From contig JARYLI010000002.1 in NCBI GenBank assembly GCA_029907715.1, positions 1 through 64,000 of the forward strand: 64,000 nucleotides of DNA, in the 5' to 3' direction. The notes below the pieces were generated by a model that was given only the letters and a program-made list of their open reading frames with translations, did no database searches and had not been told where the DNA came from. The stretch comes from Methanothrix sp. GTDB lineage: Archaea > Halobacteriota > Methanosarcinia > Methanotrichales > Methanotrichaceae. Positions 29,515 through 38,685 of this stretch are shown in pieces; position 1 is the first letter of the stretch, and each line of letters opens with the position of its first letter. The position numbers were made by a program, and so were the translations under genes.

Positions 29515-31140
29515 TCACATCCTCGTGTAGTCGTGTGGACTCTGCCCTGGCTTCGGCTTGAGCTCCTCTCTCTTAGCAGCTATCACATCATCCACCCTGA
29601 GGACCATTGTGGCGGCTTCTGCAGCTGACTTCACCGCCTGAAGCTTCACCTTGAGGGGCTCCACAACGCCGCCGTCGAGCATGTCCGCAGTACCTCCTTT
29701 ATGGATATCGACTCCATATGTTCGGAGACCTGCACCATGCTTCGATCTCAGGGACACAATGGTATCTATCGGATCGAGACCTGCGTTCTCTGCAAGCGTC
29801 TTGGGTATGACCTCGACTGCATCTGCAAATGCTCCCACCGCGAGCTGCTCCCTGCCGCTGAGCGTCGCAGCATATTCTCTCATCCTCTCAGCGACCTCAA
29901 CCTCAGGAGCGCCTCCGCCGGGAACTATCTTTCTGTAGGAGAGCACATCACCAACAACCATCAGGGCGTCGTTAAGAGCCCGCTCCATCTCATCCAGGAA
30001 GACCTCGGATCCACCGTGGACGACGATCGTCACTGCCTTCGGGTCCTTGCAGCCCTCGACGAAGATCATGTGCTTGTCCTTCTTGATCTTCCTGTCCTCA
30101 ACGACTCTGGCATGCCCGAGATCCTGCGGGGATGCCTGCATCGGATCGCCTATTATCCTCGCGCCGGTCGCAAGTGCGAGCATCTTCATGTCCTCGTCCT
30201 TGACCCTGCGTGCAGCAAGCATGTTGTGCTTTGCCAGGAAATGCGATGCAGCAACTCCGATGCCCTTCTGGCACAGCACCACATTTGCTCCGGCCTTTGC
30301 AAGAGCCTCCACCTGTGCCTCAAGGACCCTCTTCTCGCCCTCCTTGAAGCTCCTGAGACCCTCGACCTCTGAGATCGTTATCTTTGCATCCGTTCCAAGC
30401 TTCTTCAGCTCGAGCGTTGCATCCAGCAGGGCGATCCTCGCATCCTCGACCCTTCTGGGCATCTCGGGATTCAGGCGCTCCAGCTCAAGAACGATGCCGT
30501 GCACGAGCTCTGTGTCAGCCAGACTTCCGCCGGTGATCTTCACTATCTTCACTCTGTTCTCCACATCCACCTTTCCGTTGTCCTCGATGGCGAGAGCTGC
30601 ATCCACCACAATATCCGCCAGCTTCTCCTTCATCGCCTCGATGCCCTTACCGGTCATCGCGGTCATCGCTATCTTTCTCAGCACATCCCTGTTCTCCCTG
30701 GTGACCTCGAGCGACATGCTCTCGAGAATTTCGCTGGCCTTCGCCTCAGCTGTCTTGTACCCCTGAACTATCGTTGTGGGATGGACGCCCCTGTCAAGAA
30801 GTTCCTCTGCCTTCTTCAGAAGCTCTCCCGCGAGGACAACTGCTGTTGTGGTCCCATCTCCCACCTCATCATCCTGCGCCCTTGCAACCTCCACGATCAT
30901 CTTGGCAACTGGATGCTCTATGTCCAGCTCCCAGAGTATCGTGGCGCCATCGTTCGTGACCACCACATCTCCATTGTTGTCCACCAGCATCTTGTCCATG
31001 CCCTTCGGGCCAAGGGTTGTTCTCACAGCCTCTGCCACCGCCCTCGCCGCTGTTATGTTTTTATGCTGGGCCTCGCGTCCCACATCGCGCTTGGCACCTT
31101 CCTTTAAAATGATGATCGGATAGCCGCTCATTCCAGCCAA
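29515..31140 (-). CDS. ths: Thermosome subunit (group II chaperonin)
   Basis: A subunit of the archaeal double-ring chaperonin that folds proteins in a closed chamber with ATP. The 541-residue protein has [14 protein letters not shown], the ATPase motif GDGTTTAVV near 90, the apical and helical-lid region, and the [11 protein letters not shown] segment near 405. The tail ends in DYTRM and lacks a GGM repeat. I chose TTG 31140 because GGAGGAG lies five bases before it and family members begin MAG; ATG 31131 is the alternative. It is the first gene of a thermosome-grpE-dnaK-dnaJ series. Confidence 0.95.
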   Translation of the reverse strand: MAGMSGYPIIILKEGAKRDVGREAQHKNITAARAVAEAVRTTLGPKGMDKMLVDNNGDVVVTNDGATILWELDIEHPVAKMIVEVARAQDDEVGDGTTTAVVLAGELLKKAEELLDRGVHPTTIVQGYKTAEAKASEILESMSLEVTRENRDVLRKIAMTAMTGKGIEAMKEKLADIVVDAALAIEDNGKVDVENRVKIVKITGGSLADTELVHGIVLELERLNPEMPRRVEDARIALLDATLELKKLGTDAKITISEVEGLRSFKEGEKRVLEAQVEALAKAGANVVLCQKGIGVAASHFLAKHNMLAARRVKDEDMKMLALATGARIIGDPMQASPQDLGHARVVEDRKIKKDKHMIFVEGCKDPKAVTIVVHGGSEVFLDEMERALNDALMVVGDVLSYRKIVPGGGAPEVEVAERMREYAATLSGREQLAVGAFADAVEVIPKTLAENAGLDPIDTIVSLRSKHGAGLRTYGVDIHKGGTADMLDGGVVEPLKVKLQAVKSAAEAATMVLRVDDVIAAKREELKPKPGQSPHDYTRM

Positions 31141-31185
31141 ATCAACTCCTCCAAAGCCTGGCTGGGCTTAAAGCTGTTTGAGGTT

Positions 31186-31195
31186 CTATATAAAT
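31186..31195 (-). promoter_or_regulatory. TATA box of the thermosome gene
   Basis: On the minus strand ATTTATATAG lies about 46 bases before the TTG start, leaving room for a ~20-base leader holding the GGAGGAG site. As this is a chaperone operon it may be heat-responsive, but no regulator site is recognised. Confidence 0.6.
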
Positions 31196-31199
31196 ATTC

Positions 31200-31618
31200 C
31201 GATAGCAGGTGATGGATAGGGCACTCACCGTCTCCGACAGGCAGCGTTACAAAAGGACGAAAGCATTGCGAGCCGGGATCGGGCTGCTGAAGAGCATTTC
31301 GATCGATTCCGGTGGCAGTGGTCGTGTACTTGATTCGTTGAAAACCAGAGCGCCAGCCCCTCCAGATTCAGGGGATATCCCTTCATGGATCTCGATTCCA
31401 GCAGAACCATTCAGTGATACGAGCTCACGATCGTGGCAGTATGCCTCGTGAAACCTGCGAAAATACTGGAGATATATGCAGGTACACAATCAGTGATGCT
31501 ACATGATTGCGTGTGCGGATCTCGACGATCCGGGCAGCAATCCGCAATCATCTGCAATACGGAATCAAACAAAAAACAGGTCGAGAAATGAGTTTGGGCG
31601 CCTCTCAGCGCGTGGATC
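31200..31618. other. Gene-free stretch upstream of the thermosome gene
   Basis: I see nothing convincing. Overlapping frames on both strands have no ribosome-binding site or recognisable family. A short segment, GGTCGTGTACTTGATTCGTTG near 31320-31340, recurs as GGTCGTGTACTCGATTCATTG near 31963-31985. This suggests old duplication or decayed coding sequence. Confidence 0.35.
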
Positions 31619-31786
31619 TCATCTCACCCTTGCGGGCCTGTGTTTCTGATAGCACTCCTTGCAGTATACGGGCCTAGACCCATCGGGCTTGAATGGAACC
31701 TGTGTCTGTTTACCGCAATCCGAGCATACCACATCATGCATCTCTCTTGGGCCGTGGTTGAAGCCACCCCTATTACCAAATCTCAT
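31619..31786 (-). CDS. Small CxxC-x17-CxxC zinc-ribbon protein (55 residues)
   Basis: This short gene encodes a 55-residue basic protein starting MRFGNRGGFNHGPREMHD. It contains CSDC and CKEC separated by exactly 17 residues, the pattern of a recognised family of very small zinc-ribbon proteins common in methanogens. Four cysteines at 21, 24, 42 and 45 should bind one zinc; the N-terminal glycine/arginine patch suggests nucleic-acid binding, but function is unknown. The minus-strand ATG is preceded by AAGAAGTGA. It stands alone between two gene-free stretches. Confidence 0.82.
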   Translation of the reverse strand: MRFGNRGGFNHGPREMHDVVCSDCGKQTQVPFKPDGSRPVYCKECYQKHRPARVR

Positions 31787-32300
31787 ATATTTCACTTCTT
31801 ATTCGACTCGAGAAGAGCCGCTCTGCCACAAAAACATCTCAACAAAATCAATTGAATCGATGTAATGCAGCACTCCAAGCAAGGGCAACCCAGTATATAT
31901 AGTTATCCCCAGGATCGCGCTGGTGTTGGGTCCTGAAGCTATTTCGCGTCACATCCAACGCCATAGGTCGTGTACTCGATTCATTGGATCCACAACGCTC
32001 AATCCAGACTCATGGAACATCTCGCTCATAGCTGTTGATTACAGCAGGTTCACTCAGCTATTCGAGTCTCCGACCCTGCGATCTACTGCGATATGTGATT
32101 CGCAGCGACTCTGTCAGTACCCCATGCAACCCTGTGAGATCCATCTGGAATCATGTGAGAGCATGCTTTCTGGACTGCATTTTCAGTTATTCGATCCTGA
32201 GGAACTCCAAGTGATCCGAGACCATAAAGGTAAGGACTGATGGCACAGCGCATATATGACGCCATGAGCAGTCAGTGGATTTTTCCAAAAATTACTTATC
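31787..32300. other. Gene-free stretch upstream of the 429-residue membrane protein
   Basis: No supported gene. It may hold decayed sequence related to 31200-31618 through the shared GTCGTGTACT motif. A possible TATA box for the next gene is GCATATATGA near 32249-32258. Confidence 0.35.
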
Positions 32301-33590
32301 ATGGTCCGCGCAGCTACAGATACGATGGATGTCTCCTTCTCATCGTGGAAGCTCGCAAATGAGAACAAAGGCCCACTTCCGCTCAGCGGAGATAGCTTTT
32401 CGTTCCTGTTTGACAGGAGGTACACGAACAGGCTCAACAGGATGAGCCGGGTATTCTTCGAGGCCTATGCGAAGGCGACTGCAGAGCTCGCCGTATCAGA
32501 GGACCGTTTCCCCAGCCTGAGCGAGGTCGAGGCGAAGATGGAGAGCGGGGCAGTCTATGCCTTCAAAGACAGACTCATGAAGAACACCCAGTTCTTCGAT
32601 GAGGTGAAGATCTCAGGTGTCTCATACCTCGTTCCGAGAGCATATCATTTCGTGGACTCATCCGGCATATACACCGATCTGATCTTCGATTTCGAGAAGG
32701 GATCGGTCACGCTGCCAAGCCGGCGGAAGGTTCCACTTCTGAAGGACAGGACTGAGATCAGAGAGCCACAGGCAGGGGAGACGGCCGGAGAGGAGAAGAG
32801 GGCTCCAGAGCGAGAGGTGGAGCCGGCCGGGATGGAGGTGCCAGGGGGCAAGCCCGCTGCAGAGGAGATCCCAGAAGCGGAGGAGGCGGCGCCCGTGGGG
32901 CCTGCAGAGCCGTCTGAAATGCAAGCCCCTCCCAGACATGATGTTGCTGAGGCACTTTACATGGAGGAGGCCGCGGAGCCATCTGAAAGAACACACCCCC
33001 CGATACCACCGGTGCCCCAGGCCACTCCTGGGGAGAAGGCCGGGGCTGAGGAGGAGATAGCTGCTGAGAAGGGGCCCGGATACTCACGGACTCAGATCGG
33101 CATCCTCCTGGCGGCTCTGCTCATCGCGGCCGGAATCGGTGTCTTTTTCATTTACTCGCCATTTCTCGCCCCAGCCCAGATAGATCACGTGATGTATGCC
33201 GCGTACATCTCGAACAGCACAAACGAGAGCATACTCAACTTCGATATCGAGAACTCGGCTGGCATACAGCATGAGGTGGAGCTGATCCTGCCGGAGAACA
33301 TCGACAGATCCGTAATCGCCAGGGGCGGCACTGTGACCGTGTCCCACTACAGAGGTACTGTCGTCAGGATGTCATCATCCGGCGACTCAAGCATAAAGGT
33401 GTACCTCTCAGACAGGAGAGATTATGTTCCGGTCGTGCTGAGCGTATCGGTGCCAGAGGGCTACGACTCAGGCATAGTGGTACATGGCAGGAGCTATGAG
33501 GTAATCAAAAAGGACAGAGAGCTCGAGCTCCGACTGAACGTCACATCCGAGAGGGTGGAGTTTGACCAGAGCTACATGCGAACGCGATAG
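32301..33590 (+). CDS. Membrane protein of unknown function with Pro/Glu-rich linker
   Basis: I do not recognise a family. The 429-residue protein has a cytoplasmic-looking N-terminal region (about 1-150), a low-complexity linker rich in Pro, Ala and Glu (about 160-260), one transmembrane helix (TQIGILLAALLIAAGIGVFFIY, about 266-287) and an outer beta-rich domain of ~140 residues. That layout suggests a sensor or anchored scaffold, by inference only. An ATG at 32325 is another possible start. Its end overlaps the Taw2 frame by about 29 bases, so the two may be coupled. Confidence 0.7.
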   Translation: MVRAATDTMDVSFSSWKLANENKGPLPLSGDSFSFLFDRRYTNRLNRMSRVFFEAYAKATAELAVSEDRFPSLSEVEAKMESGAVYAFKDRLMKNTQFFDEVKISGVSYLVPRAYHFVDSSGIYTDLIFDFEKGSVTLPSRRKVPLLKDRTEIREPQAGETAGEEKRAPEREVEPAGMEVPGGKPAAEEIPEAEEAAPVGPAEPSEMQAPPRHDVAEALYMEEAAEPSERTHPPIPPVPQATPGEKAGAEEEIAAEKGPGYSRTQIGILLAALLIAAGIGVFFIYSPFLAPAQIDHVMYAAYISNSTNESILNFDIENSAGIQHEVELILPENIDRSVIARGGTVTVSHYRGTVVRMSSSGDSSIKVYLSDRRDYVPVVLSVSVPEGYDSGIVVHGRSYEVIKKDRELELRLNVTSERVEFDQSYMRTR

Positions 33591-34587
33591 GCTTGCTGTG
33601 GTGGTCGGGAGCTCTGAGGCATCCAGTGCCATCGGAATGCTCCGGGAGAGGGGGCTGCTCGATAAGCGCAGGAAGATCGTGCGCAGGGGAGAGCTGGTTG
33701 AGATCCCTGTACTGAAGGAGATTGCAGGGATGCAGATCGTCGAGCAGCAATCCCCGGAGAACTATATCAAAATGCCGGAGCTCTCAGACCTCCTGGATGG
33801 ATCGATTCCAGAGCCACTCAAGAAACTCCTCCCGAGGGGGTGGTTCATACTGGGAGACACGATAATCGTCAGGATCCATCCCGATCTCTCGGAGCACAAG
33901 CGGATGATAGGTGCCGCTCTTCTCAGGCTCTATCCGAGATGCAGATGTGTTCTTGCGGATCAAGGGGTCAGAGGCCAGTTCAGGGAGCCATGCAGGGAGG
34001 TCATCGCAGGGACACCTGCGGAGACGATCCACAGGGAGAACGGAGTTCTCTTCAAGCTCGATCCGATGAGAATAATGTTCTCGCAGGGCAACGTGAAGGA
34101 GAGGATGCGGATGGCCTCTCTCGGTAAAGATGAGATCGTTGTTGACATGTTCGCTGGAATAGGCTACTTCTCCCTGCCGATGGCAGTGCACTCGAGACCG
34201 TCGAGGATCACAGCAATCGAGATTAATCCGCTCGCTCACAGATATCTGGTGGAGAACATCAGGCTGAATCACGTTGAGGATATCGTCGAGCCGGTGCTTG
34301 GAGACTGCGCTGTTCTGACACCTGAAGGAGACGCGAACAGGGTCATAATGGGCATGGTGGGGATAACCGACAGATACCTGAGGAAGGGAATAGAGGCATT
34401 GAGACCCGGCGGTATCCTGCACTACCATCAGAACGTGCCCGCGTGGCAGTATCCCGACGCTCTGATAAAACCACCTGTGCATGCTGCAGCGTTTCTGGGG
34501 AGATATGCAGAGCCTCTCGGATGCCACAAAATCAAAAAGTATGCCCCGGGGATCATACACGGCGTCGCAGACATAAGGATATGCTGA
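33562..34587 (+). CDS. taw2: tRNA wybutosine-synthesis transferase (Taw2/Trm5 family)
   Basis: A Rossmann-fold SAM-dependent enzyme of the Trm5/Taw2 family, acting on the modified G37 of tRNA-Phe. The 341-residue protein has the insertion domain, then VDMFAGIGYFSLPMA (motif I), ITAIEINPLAHRYLVENIRLN (motif II), and RVIMGMVGITDRYL followed by ILHYHQNVP. Trm5 methyltransferases have NLP at the equivalent site, whereas Taw2 has MG followed by a HYH-like segment, so I favour Taw2, which transfers the aminocarboxypropyl group. The TTG start lies inside the previous gene; GTG 33598 is an alternative. Confidence 0.78.
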   Translation: MTRATCERDRLAVVVGSSEASSAIGMLRERGLLDKRRKIVRRGELVEIPVLKEIAGMQIVEQQSPENYIKMPELSDLLDGSIPEPLKKLLPRGWFILGDTIIVRIHPDLSEHKRMIGAALLRLYPRCRCVLADQGVRGQFREPCREVIAGTPAETIHRENGVLFKLDPMRIMFSQGNVKERMRMASLGKDEIVVDMFAGIGYFSLPMAVHSRPSRITAIEINPLAHRYLVENIRLNHVEDIVEPVLGDCAVLTPEGDANRVIMGMVGITDRYLRKGIEALRPGGILHYHQNVPAWQYPDALIKPPVHAAAFLGRYAEPLGCHKIKKYAPGIIHGVADIRIC

Positions 34588-34603
34588 TCGCCAATATGCA
34601 TCT

Positions 34604-34662
34604 GCTTGAAGCAGAAGCACCAGTTTGGCATGCGATCTTGCGAATGAGCGAGTGCTTCAAGC
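34604..34662. repeat. 10-bp inverted pair downstream of taw2
   Basis: GCTTGAAGCA (34604-34613) and TGCTTCAAGC (34653-34662) are perfectly complementary across 39 bases. They lie between the convergent taw2 and the Cas4-like gene, and contain GAATGAGCGAGTGC, a distant echo of the family-2 inner arm. It may be a decayed element or terminator structure. Confidence 0.35.
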
Positions 34663-34741
34663 AACGTCTGCTATTCGCTCATGAGGAAGCCTTCAATGCC
34701 CCTGCACTCCAGGTCTGCAACCTGAAGTTTAGATAATGGAA

Positions 34742-35476
34742 TCACAGCATCCTGGAGACGGCGCAGCTCTTCACCCCGCATATTCCGATCATCTCACACG
34801 AATCGCATTTCTCGTTCCTCACATCAGGCATCTCTCCATCGCGTATCTTGCGCACACGGTCCCTCACCCAGAGCGCCCTCGATCTGTCCAGGCCTCTGAT
34901 GCGCACGCGTCTTATCTCCCCCTCACGCACGTACTCAACCTGCCCCGTGGATACCTCAACCCCAAAGCGCTCTTCGAGGAGCATGGCGTACCCAGCGAGC
35001 TGTATCCTGTCCCTCCTCCACACCCCCTCTCCTGGCGGTCTCCCGGTGCGGACCAGTGATGGAATCATCTGAGCATCTCCGCCCAGCAGCATTCCCAGCA
35101 GCCCCCGCCGTTCTGGCTCAGGCCTGACCAGCCTGTCCAGAATCCCGGAGAGGCCCAGCCGCTCTGAGCGCAGCTCCACCTCGATATCACATGGTGTTAC
35201 GAGCTCCCGTGGAACAGATGCGATCCTGGAGATGGATCCCCTCATGCTATCGATGGATCTGATGACATCTTCCTCTGGGATTCTGTGGACCGTAGCCACA
35301 TCCTGCACGACCTTTGAGAGATCCCCGCGCAGATCCTCTGGTGCTGAGTAAAGCGCGAGATGGCGGAGAAGCGTGCGCCCTCTATCAGCTCTGAAGCATT
35401 CTCTGCCCATCGACTCCAGATAGACAAGCATCGGGCACCTCAGGTAAAGCCCTATATCGTGAATCCTGACGAACAT
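34742..35476 (-). CDS. Cas4-like protein with degenerate catalytic motif
   Basis: The 244-residue protein has the RecB/Cas4 outline: an early cysteine (LYLRCPMLVYLESMG), a GLSGILDRLV segment with the motif-II aspartate, QLAGYAMLLEE, and a C-terminal cysteine cluster (CDSCEMIGICGVKSC) for an iron-sulfur site. At the place of the usual E-x-K-T-G it reads LVRTGRPP, so both Glu and Lys appear replaced. Nuclease activity is therefore doubtful. It begins four bases after the exported propeller gene in the same direction. No CRISPR array or other cas gene is near. Confidence 0.72.
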   Translation of the reverse strand: MFVRIHDIGLYLRCPMLVYLESMGRECFRADRGRTLLRHLALYSAPEDLRGDLSKVVQDVATVHRIPEEDVIRSIDSMRGSISRIASVPRELVTPCDIEVELRSERLGLSGILDRLVRPEPERRGLLGMLLGGDAQMIPSLVRTGRPPGEGVWRRDRIQLAGYAMLLEERFGVEVSTGQVEYVREGEIRRVRIRGLDRSRALWVRDRVRKIRDGEMPDVRNEKCDSCEMIGICGVKSCAVSRML

Positions 35477-35480
35477 GAGC

Positions 35481-36818
35481 TCACAGCCTGAACATCGCCC
35501 TGAAGCTCTTGGACCCCATCTCTCCCTTTCTGCTGATGGACGTCATTCCATCCGGACCACTGAGGCTATCTGAAGACACGTGCGGGGCGTTTCCGGTGGC
35601 GTTCGGCGCCGGTGGAAGCGACGATGAGATGTTGCCCTCGTCAATGCGTGGCTCAGGCGCCTCCAGCGATGAGGGCATGCTGCTCCAGAGTGGGATCCTG
35701 AAGCTGGCGACGAAGAGATCCTCCTGCTCAAGATCCCCTGCGGGTATCATGCCGATAACCACGCATTCATCCCCACTGCACGCAACAGATGTCGCTATGC
35801 CCCTGCCCAGATTGTATGATGTCAGCGGCACCCCGTTAGGATCCGTGACAACAAGCATCATGCTCCAGTCGTTTGTTGGCCCGCTTCTTCCAGCTATGAC
35901 ATAGCCATCATCGGACTCTGCGACCGCCATGCCCACCTGGTCCCCCTCGCCTCCAAAGCTCCTCCACCACAGGAGATCGCCCTGCGGTGATATCCTGGCG
36001 AGCAGCATGTCCTTGTCCCCTCTTTTCGTCTCTGTTCTTCCTGCCAGAACAAAACCATCCCCGGATGATATCATCGAGAGCGCTGCATCGCTCCCCGTAC
36101 CCCCAAAAGACCTGTTCCAGATCTCTGATCCCAGATGATTCACCATGACGATATACACATTCTCATTGCCTGCGTCTGTCCCATACCCGGCGGCTATGTA
36201 CCCGAAGGCTGTGCGCTCCACCGAGAATCCGACATCATCCTGAGATCGGCCGAAGGCCTTCGACCAGAGAACCCTTCCATCCCGATCCAGCCTGATCATC
36301 CAGAGATCCTTGCCGCCCGCGCCAAATGATCTGGTCGATCCGGCTATCACAAAACCATCACCCGTGTCCCTGACAGACCATCCAGCCTCGCCATCTGTGA
36401 TGAAACCACCCAGCACCCTGTCCCAGAGGAGATCTCCTCTCTCATCGAGCCGCAGCACCCAGAGCTTCTCGCCCCCGGGGCCGAAGGAGTCGGTGGTGCC
36501 GACTGCGATGAAGCCGCCGCCCTCCACCTCATCTATCCCGTAGCCCATATCATCGCCAGGGCCGCCGTATGTCTTGGCCCATTCGATCTCCCCGCGGCTG
36601 TTGAGCTTCAACACCCACAGATCCGTATCGTTCCTGACAGTGTACCCAATAACTGCATATCCACCGTCGCTCGTTTCCCTCAGAGACCACCCACCATCTG
36701 AGTACGGCCCACCGTAAATATGCATCCAGGCAACATCTGGTGGCAGGGGCTGTGGAACGATATCCCCATGCGCATCTGCTATCAGAAGAGCTATCAGAAC
36801 CAGTGGTATCGATCTCAT
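35481..36818 (-). CDS. Exported beta-propeller protein
   Basis: The 445-residue protein has a signal peptide (MRSIPLVLIALLIADAHG) and at least six repeats of about 52 residues. Each repeat has the form GxxDxGxSV...DGGYVIAGxT...D-x-W-x-x-x-L-D-x-x-G-x-x-x-W-x-K-x-F-G-G, typical of a seven-bladed PQQ/Kelch-like propeller. A Ser/Pro-rich tail follows. Such proteins are often surface proteins of methanogens; ligand unknown. Its ATG overlaps the upstream stop (ATGA), and the Cas4-like gene follows after four bases, so all three form one operon. Confidence 0.8.
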   Translation of the reverse strand: MRSIPLVLIALLIADAHGDIVPQPLPPDVAWMHIYGGPYSDGGWSLRETSDGGYAVIGYTVRNDTDLWVLKLNSRGEIEWAKTYGGPGDDMGYGIDEVEGGGFIAVGTTDSFGPGGEKLWVLRLDERGDLLWDRVLGGFITDGEAGWSVRDTGDGFVIAGSTRSFGAGGKDLWMIRLDRDGRVLWSKAFGRSQDDVGFSVERTAFGYIAAGYGTDAGNENVYIVMVNHLGSEIWNRSFGGTGSDAALSMISSGDGFVLAGRTETKRGDKDMLLARISPQGDLLWWRSFGGEGDQVGMAVAESDDGYVIAGRSGPTNDWSMMLVVTDPNGVPLTSYNLGRGIATSVACSGDECVVIGMIPAGDLEQEDLFVASFRIPLWSSMPSSLEAPEPRIDEGNISSSLPPAPNATGNAPHVSSDSLSGPDGMTSISRKGEMGSKSFRAMFRL

Positions 36819-37294
36819 GCTGCAGGCTCGTGAAAGATCACAGACTTGTCGACCTGGAAGTCCCCGCTCAGCGAGATTCTGGACCATATGCCCTCTCGGC
36901 CGAAGGTCCTTTTGCTGGCCTCCATGCTCCAGAAGCCCCTGATATTCCCGCTCACAGAGGATGCAACATCACTTCCAACACTCGTAGTTCCAATTGTATC
37001 ATTGGATGAGATGGCAGAAGCTGTTGTCTGATTCATCGTGCTGTTTGTATTGGGCGCTGATTCATTCAGGCTGGCAGTGCTGTTATTCGCCGGCAGAGAC
37101 CTTGTGTTTATCAGTATCGCTTCCAGCGATGACAGAAGGCGCTTCTCCATCACCGAGGGAGCTTCCGAGGAGACGCCGAAGTTGAGGGCTGAGGACAGAC
37201 CGATCATCAGAACCACCACTGCAGCAATTCCCTTCAACACACCACCCCTGTGGAGGGAAGGTGCTCTATCGATTTTAACCTTTCCACTGTGCAT
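36815..37294 (-). CDS. Single-pass membrane/exported protein of unknown function
   Basis: A 159-residue protein with a basic start, one hydrophobic helix (GIAAVVVLMIGLSSALNFG) and an outside-facing region very rich in Asn, Ser and Thr (about 70-120). That region has many N-x-S/T sites, which suggests a glycosylated surface protein. No family is recognised. Start choice is uncertain: ATG 37294, GTG 37318, or a GTG/TTG just before the helix. It is the first gene of the operon with the propeller and Cas4-like proteins, and MITE copy 3 sits 83 bases upstream. Confidence 0.6.
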   Translation of the reverse strand: MHSGKVKIDRAPSLHRGGVLKGIAAVVVLMIGLSSALNFGVSSEAPSVMEKRLLSSLEAILINTRSLPANNSTASLNESAPNTNSTMNQTTASAISSNDTIGTTSVGSDVASSVSGNIRGFWSMEASKRTFGREGIWSRISLSGDFQVDKSVIFHEPAA

Positions 37295-37376
37295 GAGACG
37301 CGCTCGAATCTCCGGCACACCCGGAGAGACGTTGAAAAACTTTCATAAGATGTCAGAGCCAATTGCCAGTGAAATC

Positions 37377-37565
37377 CATGCGTCATCGGTTAAGATCGGC
37401 ATGTGTAGAATTGGACTTAGTAGTCTTATCTCGCCTCAGTACTGCTATCAGGACTCAGGTCCACAGGCGGTCGATTTGAATCAAACTCTCCACTATGGGG
37501 CGATCTCAATTTGTCAAATTTCATGATCAATATATTTACATAAAATCCTTAACCGATGATCAATG
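37377..37565 (+). mobile_element. 189-bp MITE family 1, copy 3 (10-bp duplication)
   Basis: A full-length copy with terminal repeats CATGCGTCATCGGTTAAG and CTTAACCGATGATCAATG. The duplication CAGTGAAATC is perfect at 37367-37376 and 37566-37575. It lies 83 bases upstream of the propeller operon. Confidence 0.93.
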
Positions 37566-37639
37566 CAGTGAAATCTGATCCTGCATCTCCGGTATCTGAA
37601 TGCTGGTCATGACCTCTCCCTGAAAGGGCGAGGAGTGAG

Positions 37640-38050
37640 TCAGATCACGCTTCTGAAGAGCACCGGCCTGCCTGAGACCTGGGCGATCATCCACGGGTCG
37701 TTCAGCATCTCCGGAGACGCGAAGTCAGGTGCATTTTTTGCGCTCAGGCTCGCGTTCTCGATGATAGGCGTGCTGTTTGTGGGAAATGCTGGATAGAACC
37801 ACGCCCCTGAACCCATGTACTCGAGCCTGCCGCCCACGAGCATGTGCCACTTCGGAACCGAACCCCAGGACCAGAGCCCATCCGCAGTTGTATTGGTCCT
37901 GTTTACCCCAGCAGACTCCATCAGCTCCAGGCTCTGGAGCCAGGCTTTTCCAAAACCGCCTCCGACCTGCTGTGTGCCCTCTCCAGTTATGGAAACAGCA
38001 GGCGGGACTGAAAGCATGAGCATAACGACAGCCAGCGCGATAATTCTCAT
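37640..38050 (-). CDS. Small exported protein of unknown function
   Basis: The 136-residue protein has a signal peptide (MRIIALAVVMLMLSVPPAVS), then an aromatic-rich region (LWSWGSVPKWHMLVGGRLEYMGSG is typical of its character) with several N-x-T sites. I do not recognise a family. The longer frame upstream of 38050 would put residues before the signal peptide. It follows the IscU gene by about 60 bases in the same direction; a functional link is not evident. Confidence 0.65.
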   Translation of the reverse strand: MRIIALAVVMLMLSVPPAVSITGEGTQQVGGGFGKAWLQSLELMESAGVNRTNTTADGLWSWGSVPKWHMLVGGRLEYMGSGAWFYPAFPTNSTPIIENASLSAKNAPDFASPEMLNDPWMIAQVSGRPVLFRSVI

Positions 38051-38110
38051 ACGCAACCACCCTGCCACCGAACTTTGAGCGCACATGGGCTGTACCTCCC
38101 AAGCCACATC

Positions 38111-38500
38111 TTAATGCTTTTGCTTTTTCGAGAGGTAATCGTTGATGGCTGCGTGCAGCGCATCTGCCGCGAGGTTGGAGCAGTGCATCTTCTGTGGAGG
38201 CAGGCCATCGAGAGCATCTGCCACGTCATTTCTTGTTATCCTCATCGCCTCCTCCAGGCTCTTTCCTCTGGCCATCTCTGTGATCATGCTGCTCGTGGCG
38301 ATTGCTGCCCCGCAGCCGAAAGTCCTGAACCTGATGTCCTCTATTTTCTCATCCTTCACCTTTATGAAGATCTCCATGAGGTCCCCACAAACCGGATTTC
38401 CGACTCTGCCGTATCCGTCGGGATCCTCTATGACCCCAACATTTCTTGGGTTCATGAAGTGCTCCATCACCTTTTTGCTGTAGCCAGTCTGCTGAGTCAT
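38111..38500 (-). CDS. iscU: Iron-sulfur cluster scaffold protein IscU
   Basis: It assembles [2Fe-2S]/[4Fe-4S] clusters and passes them to target proteins. The 129-residue protein has all three cluster cysteines: C38 in GNPVCGD (with D40), C63 in FGCGAAIA and C107 in HCSNLA. Length is that of a stand-alone IscU/NifU N-domain. The usual partner IscS is not adjacent here. The archaeal form lacks the LPPVK chaperone-binding motif; here it reads LPPQK. Confidence 0.93.
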   Translation of the reverse strand: MTQQTGYSKKVMEHFMNPRNVGVIEDPDGYGRVGNPVCGDLMEIFIKVKDEKIEDIRFRTFGCGAAIATSSMITEMARGKSLEEAMRITRNDVADALDGLPPQKMHCSNLAADALHAAINDYLSKKQKH

Positions 38501-38622
38501 GAATGGATTTATGCAGGCTGCAGGAGATTATATTTTCGCTGACATTTATGCGTTCGATCGCTTCGTTTTCCCGCCTGATCGTGATCCGTCATGCTGGTGT
38601 GGTGGGGCAGTGTGCCGAAATT

Positions 38623-38679
38623 GCTGTAAATTGACCTTATGCTGGCGCGAAGCATACCGATCAGTTTCGAATTTACAGC
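38623..38679. repeat. Nested hairpin at the MITE copy 4 insertion site
   Basis: GCTGTAAATT (38623-38632) pairs with AATTTACAGC (38670-38679), and TATGCT/AGCATA forms a smaller stem inside. The right arm overlaps the 10-bp sequence duplicated by MITE copy 4. Confidence 0.45.
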
Positions 38680-38685
38680 GAATTC

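Noticed and set aside
31209-31489. Overlapping 80-residue frames on both strands upstream of the thermosome
   Set aside because: No ribosome-binding site, no recognisable family and no preference in codon use for either strand.
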